Assembly (NCBI GenBank): GCA_045125935.1
Contig: JBGVNW010000056.1
Coordinates: 62,001-126,000 of the forward strand
DNA from: CAG-877 sp045125935
Lineage (GTDB): Bacteria > Bacillota_I > Bacilli_A > RF39 > UBA660
Direction: 5' to 3'
Length of the DNA stretch: 64,000 bases
In this document: positions 35,023 to 43,143 of the stretch, piece by piece
How the letters are laid out: the number at the start of each line of letters is the position of its first letter
How positions within the stretch are numbered: the first letter of the stretch is position 1
Translations under genes and position numbers: made by a program
Notes under the pieces: generated by a model
What the model was told of the DNA's origin: nothing
The model's input: only the letters and a program-made list of their open reading frames with translations
Database searches by the model: none

Positions 35023-35421
35023 ATGTTATTAGATAAAAATTCAAAAAAAGTTATAGACTTAATTCAAAAGTATGATAATTTAAGTGATATTGATAAAATT
35101 AGATTAGCAATCCATTTACTAGAAAATAAAAATTTCAATGTAAATTTTAATGTAAGAGATATGATTATTTTGTTAAAACAAGTTTTAAATGTATTAGATC
35201 CAAATTATACTAAAGTAATAACTAATTTTAGCAAATATAAACATTTATTATTTTTTTCAGCCAAGTATTTAGAACTTAATGAAAAAGAAAAAAAGCATTT
35301 CTCTGTTGAAATGATATTTAATATCTATGAAAATGATTTTAAAGATAAAGTTATTAATGATGAAATAAATAGTCATTTATTAGTTTATGATTATTGTTAT
35401 TCTCTAATTAATAATGAGTAA
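35023..35421 (+). CDS. Hypothetical helical protein at the left end of element 2
   Basis: ATG 35023 with AGAGG upstream gives 132 residues, helical and Asn/Lys/Leu-rich ('KKVIDLIQKYDNLSDIDKIRLAIHLLENKNF'), with no motif I recognise. The truncated ATPase frame runs through its start, so it can be transcribed from the host operon promoter side. It is followed at once by a bidirectional terminator. Being the outermost left gene of the element, it may be accessory cargo. Confidence 0.6.
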   Translation: MLLDKNSKKVIDLIQKYDNLSDIDKIRLAIHLLENKNFNVNFNVRDMIILLKQVLNVLDPNYTKVITNFSKYKHLLFFSAKYLELNEKEKKHFSVEMIFNIYENDFKDKVINDEINSHLLVYDYCYSLINNE

Positions 35422-35426
35422 AATAA

Positions 35427-35456
35427 ATCCCTAATAGGCATTATTAGGGATTTTTT
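35427..35456. terminator. Bidirectional terminator between the element 2 left gene and the gtr operon
   Basis: A 10-bp stem (35427-35436 with 35442-35451) with a T6 tail on the plus strand and an A-rich flank on the other side separates convergent genes. Confidence 0.85.
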
Positions 35457-35476
35457 GAATTAAACCTATATACTCA

Positions 35477-36430
35477 TTAATCAAGTACACACTCAATAAT
35501 ATATCTAGGTCTCGCTTTAGTTTCCTTATATATTTTACCAATATATTCTCCAATCACACCAAGACATAGAGTTTGAATACCACCTATTAACCAAATTGAA
35601 CAAACAATAAACGTCCAACCAGATACCGTATTACCAATTAATTTCATAATAACAGAATAAATCAAAACTACAAAACTAAGTATTAAAATAATAAAACCGA
35701 TTGAAGTAATCATTCTTAAAGGTTTTATACTAAATGAAGTTATTCCATCAATAGCAAACGCTAACATTTTCTTTAACGGATATTTAGATTCACCTGCTAC
35801 TCTTTCGCTTCGCTCGTAGTAAGCTATATCAGTTTTATATCCAACTTGAGGAACTATACCTCTTAAGAATAAATTAACTTCTTTAAACTCACTTAAACCT
35901 TCTAAAGCTCTTTTACTCATTAAACGACAGTCTGCATGATTAAATACAACTTCAACGCCCATAATGTTCATTAATTTATAAAAAGCTTCTGCAGTAAACT
36001 TTTTAAAAAACGTATCTTTTTTTCTTGAACTTCTAACACCATAAACAACATCAGCACCGGCATTATATTTTTTTATCATATCATCCATTACATTAATATC
36101 ATCTTGTAAATCAGCATCCATACTAATACAGATATCTGCATGATTTTTTGCATACATTAAACCTGCAAGCAAGGCATTTTGATGTCCTCTGTTTCTAGTT
36201 AAATTAATTCCTACGTACATATGATTTTCTTTATGTATCTTAGTTATAATTTCCCACGTTTTATCCTTAGAACCGTCATTAACTAAAACCACTTTACTAT
36301 TTTCACTAATTAAACCTTCTTCCATTAAACTACTCATTTTTTTATCAAGTTCTTTTTTTGTTAGTGGTAGTGCTTCTTCTTCGTTATAACAAGGTATAAC
36401 TAAATTTAATACTAAATTATTTTTCTTCAT
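35477..36430 (-). CDS. gtrB: GtrB-type polyprenyl-phosphate glycosyltransferase
   Basis: A 317-residue GT2 enzyme: 'LVIPCYNEEEALPLT', 'VVLVNDGSKDKTWEII', 'NLTRNRGHQNALLAGL', the DXD region 'CISMDADLQDD' and 'ERVAGESKYPLKKM' match GtrB/CsbB. Two C-terminal membrane helices (about 230-300) complete the family layout. It loads a sugar from a nucleotide onto undecaprenyl phosphate at the inner membrane face. It is last in the gtrA-(GT-C)-gtrB operon, overlapping the GT-C gene by 14 bases. Confidence 0.9.
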   Translation of the reverse strand: MKKNNLVLNLVIPCYNEEEALPLTKKELDKKMSSLMEEGLISENSKVVLVNDGSKDKTWEIITKIHKENHMYVGINLTRNRGHQNALLAGLMYAKNHADICISMDADLQDDINVMDDMIKKYNAGADVVYGVRSSRKKDTFFKKFTAEAFYKLMNIMGVEVVFNHADCRLMSKRALEGLSEFKEVNLFLRGIVPQVGYKTDIAYYERSERVAGESKYPLKKMLAFAIDGITSFSIKPLRMITSIGFIILILSFVVLIYSVIMKLIGNTVSGWTFIVCSIWLIGGIQTLCLGVIGEYIGKIYKETKARPRYIIECVLD

Positions 36431-38486
36431 TTACTTCTTCCTTCTTTCTAAATAACACTATAACTTCCATGCCTAATGTTAATATCATTATTGTCATATA
36501 TTCTAGATAAGTATAAATTCCTCTTTCTTCATTATTTACTACTTCAAACATCAAATCACCAGTTTCTTCATTTCCATTCACTTCTAAAATACCATTCGGA
36601 TAATAATCAAATTTTCCTTTATATGCGATATAAACTTCTAAATCACTTGTACTATCCGAACTTAATCTTAATGTATAACTACCACCTTCATAAGTTTTAT
36701 CTAAATAAAAATCTGTATATTTTTTATCTTTCAAATCATTTTTTTTAAATTCTTTTTCATACACAACTTCATTTTTAGTTATTAACTCCAACTTATAAGT
36801 TGCATCATCTATTTCATTAACTTTAAATTTTAATCTTATTTTATTAAAACTATCATATAAATCTAATGTTTGGGTGATAACCGTTTCTTTATTTAAAGAA
36901 ATATACTTAACCTTGTTTACACTGTCTTTTGCTACTATATTTTCTTTATAACTAATACCTGTATATTTATTAAAACTAAAAGCAAATAATGCTAAAGTTA
37001 AGACTAGTATAATACATTTAAAGTATTTATAAAATTTGAATTTCTCATAATTGGTATTTAAAGTATCATAAGAACATGTACCTATTAGTATTAACCACGG
37101 TAAGAATGATAAACCATATCGTGGACATACTTCCCAAACAAGATAGAAAAATACTGCTCCAAACAAGCTAATTGCTATAATTGATTTCTTACCACTTTTA
37201 TAAATATTAATAAGAGATATTATTGCCATAAACATAACTACTATTTTAGAGAACTGTAATAAATAATTTATAACAATATTTTTATCTTCTAATAAATAAG
37301 AATAAGACGGATTAAAGTCATTAACTAATTCTAAATATTTTTGATAACTATAATCTCCTTTACCCCAAACAGAAACTAATTTAACTACTAATAATTTCAC
37401 TGTTCCAAATGGACCTAAATCACTCAATCTATTTTTTATTTCTTTAATATTTAAATCTGTTCTTTCTGAAACGTTTGAGGCACTACTACTTAGGTTATAA
37501 TCATCTTGGGAATAATATCCATAACTTTTTTCGTTAACTCCCATCATAATCCAATGTGTCATTGGAAATTCTTTATCAACATTAACATTTGTGAAAAATT
37601 TATTCTCAATAGTATCAATACAAGTTATTGTTAATATTGCCCCAATTATTATTGGTGCAAACTTCTTTAACACTATTAATATCTTTTTAGTAAATATTAA
37701 ATATACAAAATATGCTACTAGTATAAATATTGCAACAGCCCTTATCTTATAACCAATTATTGCGATGATACCGATCAATAAGCCATATAGAACGTTAGAT
37801 TTTAAATTTTTTTCGTCTTTTGTTTTAACTATTAAATAAATTAAAATACTGGCAAATGGTAACATTAATACATCTGTATAGTAATATGATACATATAAAT
37901 AAAAGATTGGAGATAATACACATATAAATAAACTTAATAAGCCTTTATTGAGATCCCAAACTTTATTAACAGTTTTATAAGTAAATAATGACATAACAGA
38001 AATACATATTGTACTTAGTAAAGAAAATAAAATTTGATTGCTAATAGGAATAATCTTTTGTAACCCATATAAAATAATTAATAAAAATCTATTATTAGGA
38101 TAAACAGAATAGTAAACATTATTTAATATCGAATCTGTATCATTTAAACTATTTATTTCGGTTAAAATATGTATTAAATCAACTTGAGGAATACTACTAA
38201 TTACAAAAGCACTTATAAGTAATAAGATAAATTGCAATCCTAATAAAATACCTACTATTATTTTCTTTTTCTTATTATCAAGTTTGGTAATAACCTTATA
38301 TAATTTATTTAATAAAAGTAAATATATAATTGAACCAACAATTAAAACTAACGGATTTAAATAATAATAACTACGATTAGTATAGAAAAATATCGCTCCT
38401 ATTAAAGAAATAGAAAAACATATTATGGTAAAAATTAACAAGAAATTATTAACAAAATTAAACATTTTATTTACTAGATTTTTCAT
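36417..38486 (-). CDS. GT-C fold membrane glycosyltransferase (Gtr-type ligand-specific transferase, YfhO-like)
   Basis: A 689-residue protein with about 12 membrane helices and an early external loop with acidic residues ('IPQVDLIHILTEINSLNDTDS'), as in GT-C enzymes that take sugars from polyprenyl phosphate. A C-terminal beta domain (about 520-650) precedes a last helix. In Gtr systems this third component is the specific transferase that decorates teichoic acid, lipoteichoic acid or other surface glycan. It overlaps gtrA by 20 bases and gtrB by 14, so all three are co-translated. Confidence 0.8.
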   Translation of the reverse strand: MKNLVNKMFNFVNNFLLIFTIICFSISLIGAIFFYTNRSYYYLNPLVLIVGSIIYLLLLNKLYKVITKLDNKKKKIIVGILLGLQFILLLISAFVISSIPQVDLIHILTEINSLNDTDSILNNVYYSVYPNNRFLLIILYGLQKIIPISNQILFSLLSTICISVMSLFTYKTVNKVWDLNKGLLSLFICVLSPIFYLYVSYYYTDVLMLPFASILIYLIVKTKDEKNLKSNVLYGLLIGIIAIIGYKIRAVAIFILVAYFVYLIFTKKILIVLKKFAPIIIGAILTITCIDTIENKFFTNVNVDKEFPMTHWIMMGVNEKSYGYYSQDDYNLSSSASNVSERTDLNIKEIKNRLSDLGPFGTVKLLVVKLVSVWGKGDYSYQKYLELVNDFNPSYSYLLEDKNIVINYLLQFSKIVVMFMAIISLINIYKSGKKSIIAISLFGAVFFYLVWEVCPRYGLSFLPWLILIGTCSYDTLNTNYEKFKFYKYFKCIILVLTLALFAFSFNKYTGISYKENIVAKDSVNKVKYISLNKETVITQTLDLYDSFNKIRLKFKVNEIDDATYKLELITKNEVVYEKEFKKNDLKDKKYTDFYLDKTYEGGSYTLRLSSDSTSDLEVYIAYKGKFDYYPNGILEVNGNEETGDLMFEVVNNEERGIYTYLEYMTIMILTLGMEVIVLFRKKEEVNEEK

Positions 38487-38904
38487 AACTATCCTTCTTA
38501 AAAACTATTAATTTGCTTAATAAATAGTTTACTACAATTACTAATATCTGACTTACCAGTTTAAATATTTTATCATTACCTTTTAATATAGTTACAAACA
38601 CAAACATTATTACCATATCAAGTAAAAGCGTTGATACTCTTGCGCCGGTAAAAGTAATAAATTCTTTAAATTTATTTTTATTTTTACTATTAAATACAAA
38701 TTCTCTATTTGTAAAATACGCAAATAAAACTCCAGCTATCCACGAAAAAAGATTTGCTATCTGTAACTCCACACTAACATTAGGATTTAATATAGTCAAA
38801 CTCAACATATAATAAACAATTAAACTAATTAATGTAGTTAAAATTCCGAAGATTAAATAATTAATAATTTCCTTATATTTTTGATACAATTCTTTCACAT
38901 ACAT
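38467..38904 (-). CDS. gtrA: GtrA-family flippase-like membrane protein
   Basis: Starting at ATG 38904 (GTGGTG upstream; the longer frame to 38940 lacks a site), 145 residues with four membrane helices. The GtrA signature is seen: 'YLIFGILTTLISLIVYY', 'ANLFSWIAGVLFAYFTNREFVFNSKNK' and 'ISQILVIVVNYLLSKLIVFKK'. GtrA proteins are thought to flip sugar-loaded lipid carriers. It heads the three-gene operon. Confidence 0.88.
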   Translation of the reverse strand: MYVKELYQKYKEIINYLIFGILTTLISLIVYYMLSLTILNPNVSVELQIANLFSWIAGVLFAYFTNREFVFNSKNKNKFKEFITFTGARVSTLLLDMVIMFVFVTILKGNDKIFKLVSQILVIVVNYLLSKLIVFKKDSYEKSSK

Positions 38905-38961
38905 CACCACAAATAAATCTACATAATAATATTTTATCATAAATTTCTATAATTAACTATT

Positions 38962-39648
38962 TTAACCTTCAAAAATAGAATCATATTTTTTATAATAATC
39001 ATCATAGATCCAATCCACTTGATGAAAATAAAAAGGTAACTGTTTTTTATCAATTTCACTATGTGGCAAAAATATATTATATAAATTGCTTTTGCGATTA
39101 CTTATTACCTTAATATAAAATTTTTCTATTTCTTTAATATCTTTAGAATTGCTTAAACTTTTTGATTCTAAAAATAAATTTGCTTTTTGTAATGAATGAT
39201 AAATATTATTTGTGTCTTGTTTAGCATAATAGCGAGTATTATAAACTAAATTTGCTAAAAACATTTTCTTAAAACCATTCAAAAATATTTCTGGACATTC
39301 ATGAAAATCGGCAACAACAAATAGTTCTTTATTATAGTTATTTTTTAAAGTTTGTTCTAATATAATTAGAAGTTCATTATGATTTATTGTATACGTATCC
39401 CTAACATAACCTATATACTTATCTAATATAGATATAAGATTTTCTTCTAAAGTAATTTCATTTTTTTCATAAAGTAATTTAGAATTTAATTTTATAGTAC
39501 CTTTTTTTATTTTTTTAATAAGTCTATGTAATACTTCTAAACTTAATAATTTATATACTTCACCACTGCAACTATAGATCCACAATAGCAAATGTTTCTT
39601 CATTCGCTTTATTTGTATTGTATCTTTATTCAAGTAATCTCTTTGCAT
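38962..39648 (-). CDS. Hypothetical protein upstream of the gtr operon
   Basis: A 228-residue soluble, mostly helical protein rich in Lys/Asn/Tyr ('ELFVVADFHECPEIFLNGFKKMFLANLVYNTRYYAK'). No family recognised and no membrane segment. The ribosome site is weak. It lies 57 bases before gtrA on the same strand and diverges from the Xre gene at 39781, so it shares a regulatory gap with that gene. Confidence 0.55.
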   Translation of the reverse strand: MQRDYLNKDTIQIKRMKKHLLLWIYSCSGEVYKLLSLEVLHRLIKKIKKGTIKLNSKLLYEKNEITLEENLISILDKYIGYVRDTYTINHNELLIILEQTLKNNYNKELFVVADFHECPEIFLNGFKKMFLANLVYNTRYYAKQDTNNIYHSLQKANLFLESKSLSNSKDIKEIEKFYIKVISNRKSNLYNIFLPHSEIDKKQLPFYFHQVDWIYDDYYKKYDSIFEG

Positions 39649-39780
39649 TTAAATTTTTCTTTCAATAGTTTTATTTTTACTGCAATTAAATTATAACACA
39701 AATCAGCAAAAAACAGTCTTTAAATAAGCAAATTCTTAATATTTTTATTTTAAATGGGAAAATTATTATAGGTGGTAGCT

Positions 39781-40209
39781 ATGATAGATTTTCAAAGATT
39801 AAAAGATATTAGAGAAGATAATGATATAAATCAAGAAACAATGTCACAAATACTTGGTGTACCTCGTTCTACTTATTCAATGTGGGAACTAGGTATAAGT
39901 GTTATTCCTTTAAAACCTTTATGTGACTTTTCAGATTATTTTAATATTACTTTAGATTATGCTTTAAATAAGACTAGTAAGAATTTAATTAAAGGTTTAG
40001 ATTTACAAGTTCTTGCTAATAATATGAAAGAAATTAGAAAGAAAAATAATTTATCACAAGAAAATATAGCAGATATTCTTAATGTTACTCAAAGTTGTAT
40101 AGTTAAATATGAAAAAGGTAGAGTTTATATATCGACAGAAAACTTATATAAATTTGCTAAAGAATTTAAAATCTCTATAAATGAATTATGTGGAAAAACA
40201 AAAAAATAG
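39781..40209 (+). CDS. Transcription regulator with two tandem Xre helix-turn-helix domains
   Basis: ATG 39781 with AGGTGG upstream gives 142 residues. HTH-1: 'RLKDIREDNDINQETMSQILGVPRSTYSMWELG'. HTH-2: 'NMKEIRKKNNLSQENIADILNVTQSCIVKYEKG'. Each is a full Xre domain, so one chain can bind two half-sites. It diverges from the unknown/gtr operon and probably regulates that cargo. A strong terminator follows at 40238. Confidence 0.85.
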   Translation: MIDFQRLKDIREDNDINQETMSQILGVPRSTYSMWELGISVIPLKPLCDFSDYFNITLDYALNKTSKNLIKGLDLQVLANNMKEIRKKNNLSQENIADILNVTQSCIVKYEKGRVYISTENLYKFAKEFKISINELCGKTKK

Positions 40210-40237
40210 TATGAAAATTTAGATCATACTATTTTTT

Positions 40238-40296
40238 ATGACGGAATGACAGATAAAAGTGGGTACCCATAAACTCCTGTCATTCTGTCATTTTTT
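40238..40296 (+). terminator. Long-stem terminator after the double-HTH gene
   Basis: The arms 40238-40252 and 40277-40291 pair over 15 bases with one mismatch; the loop holds a small TGGGTACCCA palindrome, and T6 follows on the plus strand. Confidence 0.85.
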
Positions 40297-40783
40297 ATTT
40301 TTCTTTATTATTTTTTATATAAAATTCTTTTGCAAATTTTGAAGTATGTTTTATATTAGAATATATCATTAATCTATTAAATAATTGTGTAATCGCTAAT
40401 AAACAAAATAATGCAATAATTATATAAATATTTTGGGTTATGTTTTCATTTATTTCTCTTAAGAAGATAACAGCTAGAAATCCAAGACCACTTAATATGA
40501 TTGTTATTGCAGTTGCATCTCTAAATCCCCTTATCATTTTATCAGTTTCATTTTTTTCAGATTTTAAACCATCTACATCCCAATGCATAATTGATACTAC
40601 ATCAACAATTAAGAATAATATTATAGCTATCCAATATAATCCATACATTAAATTAGTTCTTAATATTAATGTTAAAGTAAATATTATTGCCGTTAATATA
40701 TCTACAATAATAGTTATAGTATTTATTACTTTATCATCAACATGAATAATTTTATAAGTAATTTTATCTATTATCTTCTTCAT
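40295..40783 (-). CDS. Four-helix membrane protein next to the element 2 repressor
   Basis: ATG 40783 (GGGAG upstream) gives 162 residues with four membrane helices in two pairs and a cytoplasmic loop 'LKSEKNETDKMIRGFRDAT'. No family recognised. It overlaps the repressor gene by 20 bases and so is expressed with it from the integrated element; an exclusion or immunity role is possible but unproven. Confidence 0.6.
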   Translation of the reverse strand: MKKIIDKITYKIIHVDDKVINTITIIVDILTAIIFTLTLILRTNLMYGLYWIAIILFLIVDVVSIMHWDVDGLKSEKNETDKMIRGFRDATAITIILSGLGFLAVIFLREINENITQNIYIIIALFCLLAITQLFNRLMIYSNIKHTSKFAKEFYIKNNKEK

Positions 40784-41285
40784 TTTTATCTTTCTCCCTT
40801 TCTCTAAAGTCATCTACATTAGTATTTAATAGTAATCTTTCAATTTCTTTAGCAGTTTTAATTTGATATTCTGTATCTTCTACTGTTTGTTCCATTATTT
40901 CTCTTTCTTGTGGTGATAAATTTTCATCTTTTAATTTTTCTTCAAAAGATTTAATTAGTTTTTCCCAAGTTCTTATGCTTCCTGAAGTATTAGCAAGTGC
41001 TTCTTGTATTTCTTCTCCTTTAAGACTTTTATAATAACTTTTCAAAAAAGGATTTAAATCTGTGACTTGAAAACCTAAACCTGCAGCATACATTAAATCA
41101 TTATAATTTATTCCGATATGTTGACTAATTTTTCTTAATATTTTAGGATTAGGAACCTCTCTTTCTCCTGATTCAATTCTTGATATATCTGAATGACTTA
41201 CTTTTGCAAGTTCGGCTAATTGTCTCATAGAAAGATTCTTTTCTTCACGACCTTTTTTTATTAGTTCTCCAACCTTTGTTGTCAT
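40764..41285 (-). CDS. Xre-family repressor (ImmR-like)
   Basis: ATG 41285 with AAAGGAG gives 173 residues. The N-terminal Xre helix-turn-helix is 'VGELIKKGREEKNLSMRQLAELAKVSHSDISRIESGEREVP'. The C-terminal part is helical and acidic ('GSIRTWEKLIKSFEEKLKDENLS'). It diverges from the replication/mobilization operon across a gap with a consensus promoter and repeated TTGCAAC/GTTGCAC-type sites, the usual layout of an immunity repressor controlling excision and transfer. Confidence 0.85.
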   Translation of the reverse strand: MTTKVGELIKKGREEKNLSMRQLAELAKVSHSDISRIESGEREVPNPKILRKISQHIGINYNDLMYAAGLGFQVTDLNPFLKSYYKSLKGEEIQEALANTSGSIRTWEKLIKSFEEKLKDENLSPQEREIMEQTVEDTEYQIKTAKEIERLLLNTNVDDFREREKDKNEEDNR

Positions 41286-41331
41286 ACGAATTACTCCTTT
41301 CACAAACGATTATAACACTTATGGAGCAAAA

Positions 41332-41431
41332 TTGCAACATTTTTAAAGAAATTGGTGCTAAAATGCTTGACATACATTTTTGATATGCTATAATGGTGTT
41401 AAGTTGCACCAGAGATAAAAACAAGTGCAAC
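41332..41431 (+). promoter_or_regulatory. Consensus promoter and operator region of the element 2 core operon
   Basis: TTGACA (41367-41372) and TATAAT (41389-41394) are both perfect, with a 16-base spacer. Likely repressor half-sites surround it: TTGCAAC (41332-41338) and an inverted pair GTTGCAC (41403-41409) / GTGCAAC (41425-41431). It drives the rightward core operon against the Xre repressor gene. Confidence 0.8.
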
Positions 41432-41438
41432 GAAAAAT

Positions 41439-41608
41439 TGTTCTTTGAAAATTTAGTCTTTGTGGAAATCGCCGATATGCTATAAAGTAAAAAAATGCAA
41501 GGCTAGATATCTCTATTGGCATGAGAGTTGTTGGTATTACTAAAACCATCCATAGATAGATTGCTTAACAAGTATCTATAAACATCAATTAAGAAAGCGA
41601 GGTAATAA
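41439..41608 (+). promoter_or_regulatory. Leader with boxA-like antitermination motif
   Basis: About 45 bases after the promoter lies TGTTCTTTGAAAATTTA (41439-41455), identical to the motif in the element 1 leader (10957-10973). A second copy of GATATGCTATAA (41474-41485) repeats the sequence around the -10 box (41382-41393). A further 120 bases without a gene precede ATG 41609. Confidence 0.5.
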
Positions 41609-41839
41609 ATGAATCCAAACGAAATATTAAAAGTAATTTCAAAACAATGGTGTTCTCTTGAAGATTTAAAAAAATTAACAGGTTTAGGAAAAAATAATTT
41701 ATTAAAATTAAAACGAGATATTAAAAACAATTTAAATAATAACTCTATTCCTAATAAATTACTTCCTATGAATGAAGTTGTTAAATATCTAAATATTGAT
41801 ATAGATTATTTAAAAAAACTTGATAGAAAGGAGGAATAA
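41609..41839 (+). CDS. Small DNA-binding protein (excisionase-like or replication accessory)
   Basis: A 76-residue protein with a helix-turn-helix-like segment ('WCSLEDLKKLTGLGKNNLLKLKRDI') and a second helical half ('LLPMNEVVKYLNIDIDYLKKL') resembling MerR/excisionase-type winged helices. GAGG precedes ATG 41609. It is the first gene of the core operon, a typical place for excisionase or autorepressor; its end is 1 base from the RepA-like start. Confidence 0.6.
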   Translation: MNPNEILKVISKQWCSLEDLKKLTGLGKNNLLKLKRDIKNNLNNNSIPNKLLPMNEVVKYLNIDIDYLKKLDRKEE

Positions 41840-41840
41840 A

Positions 41841-42794
41841 ATGCTAACGATAAGTGAAGTTAAAAAAAATTACACAAAAAAAGATTTCATAGTTGATAGC
41901 TTTATGAAATCTAGTGGGATATACTGTTTAGTTGCAAGACCTAAAGTCGGCAAGTCATTATTCGGACTACAACTTGCTGACTCAATCGCAAACGGAACAA
42001 CATTTCTAGGATTTAAAACAAATCCATCTCCTGTCTTATATATTAGCACAGAAATGAGTTCAATGCAAATATGTGAGCGAATTGAAAAGATGAATTTACA
42101 CTTTACTGATGATAATTTTTTCATAGAAGATCAAGCATCAAAAGATAGAAAACTTAATCATATGGACTTACAATTAGTTTTTCAAGACTTTGCTCTTAAT
42201 CATAATGGTAAGTTTATTATAGTTGATATGTTTACTGGTGTTGATGTTAATAATGGTTATGATTTAAATAATTATCAAGATATAAATCAATATGTATTTC
42301 CAAAATATAGAGAGTTATGTCAAAAATATGGATTTACAATATTATTAATTCATCATTTAAATAAGAATAATACTTCATTAGGAAGTACTGCTATAGATGG
42401 TGCTGTTGATGGAATAATCACTCTAAAAAAAGATAATAATTATCCAAACAAATTATTTTTAAAATACGACAGCAGAGATTATCCAGAGATGGAATTAGTT
42501 TTAAAAAGAAATGACAATTTAATATATGAAATATCAGAACTAGAAAAAACAGATTTACCACAAGAAATAAAATTATTTTTAAATTATGCAATTAGAAAAA
42601 AAGAATTTGAATTTACAGCTAGTGAGATTGTGAGTACTCTAAACTTAATGATTGAACCATCAGCATTTGGAAGATTATTAAGTAATCATTTAGATGTTCT
42701 TGAAAAAGAAGGACTTTATATTACTGATGCGAGAAAATCTGATAAAAGAAGAAAACATGCATTGTATGAAGAACCAATATTTGAAAATGAATAA
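41841..42794 (+). CDS. RepA/RadA-like AAA ATPase (replicative helicase type)
   Basis: ATG 41841 (AAAGGAGG) gives 317 residues: Walker A 'VARPKVGKSLFGLQLADSI' near residue 35, 'PVLYISTEMSSMQICERIE', Walker B 'GKFIIVDMFTG' and 'GFTILLIHHLNK'. A winged-helix-like C-terminus follows. This is the hexameric RepA/KaiC-like family used by plasmids and mobilizable elements for autonomous replication after excision. It lies upstream of the relaxase gene. Confidence 0.85.
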   Translation: MLTISEVKKNYTKKDFIVDSFMKSSGIYCLVARPKVGKSLFGLQLADSIANGTTFLGFKTNPSPVLYISTEMSSMQICERIEKMNLHFTDDNFFIEDQASKDRKLNHMDLQLVFQDFALNHNGKFIIVDMFTGVDVNNGYDLNNYQDINQYVFPKYRELCQKYGFTILLIHHLNKNNTSLGSTAIDGAVDGIITLKKDNNYPNKLFLKYDSRDYPEMELVLKRNDNLIYEISELEKTDLPQEIKLFLNYAIRKKEFEFTASEIVSTLNLMIEPSAFGRLLSNHLDVLEKEGLYITDARKSDKRRKHALYEEPIFENE

Positions 42795-42846
42795 TTTTCA
42801 TAAAAGTTTTTGTTAACTTTTTTCTAAAAAGTTATATAAGTAAAAA

Positions 42847-43038
42847 ATGAGTGTGGCACGTTTTGTTGCTTTAGCAATGAAAGTGGCGATAACGAATATT
42901 TTTACAATTATTAAATGTAGTTTATCTACTTTTAATAATTCATTAAATAATAAGTATCTAGTAGATAGTTATTATTTAATCTTGTTTATAGCATTTGCCT
43001 TTACGATTAGTTTAGGCATTTGTGAAGAACAAGCATAA
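42847..43038 (+). CDS. Possible small membrane protein
   Basis: A 63-codon frame encoding two hydrophobic stretches, including 'YYLILFIAFAFTISLGIC'. It lies between the ATPase and relaxase genes on the same strand but has no clear ribosome site. It may be chance; the rest of the 42795-43143 gap is the hairpin-rich candidate oriT. Confidence 0.3.
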   Translation: MSVARFVALAMKVAITNIFTIIKCSLSTFNNSLNNKYLVDSYYLILFIAFAFTISLGICEEQA

Positions 43039-43046
43039 GGGGTCTT

Positions 43047-43107
43047 TAGGGGAATCACCTAAACTCACGATTGGGCTATGCCCTAGTGAGATAGGTCTAA
43101 AAGACCT
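43047..43107. other. Hairpin cluster upstream of the MobV relaxase, candidate oriT of element 2
   Basis: Nested and adjacent stems: TAGG/CCTA (43047-43061), CTCAC/GTGAG (43064-43068/43086-43090) enclosing GGGC/GCCC (43073-43083), then AGGTCT/AGACCT (43093-43098/43102-43107). The cluster lies 36 bases before the relaxase start, where MobV elements normally carry oriT. No known nic sequence is recognised. Confidence 0.45.
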
Positions 43108-43143
43108 CTTTTACAAAGATGCAATAACGAAAGGAGGCAAAAA

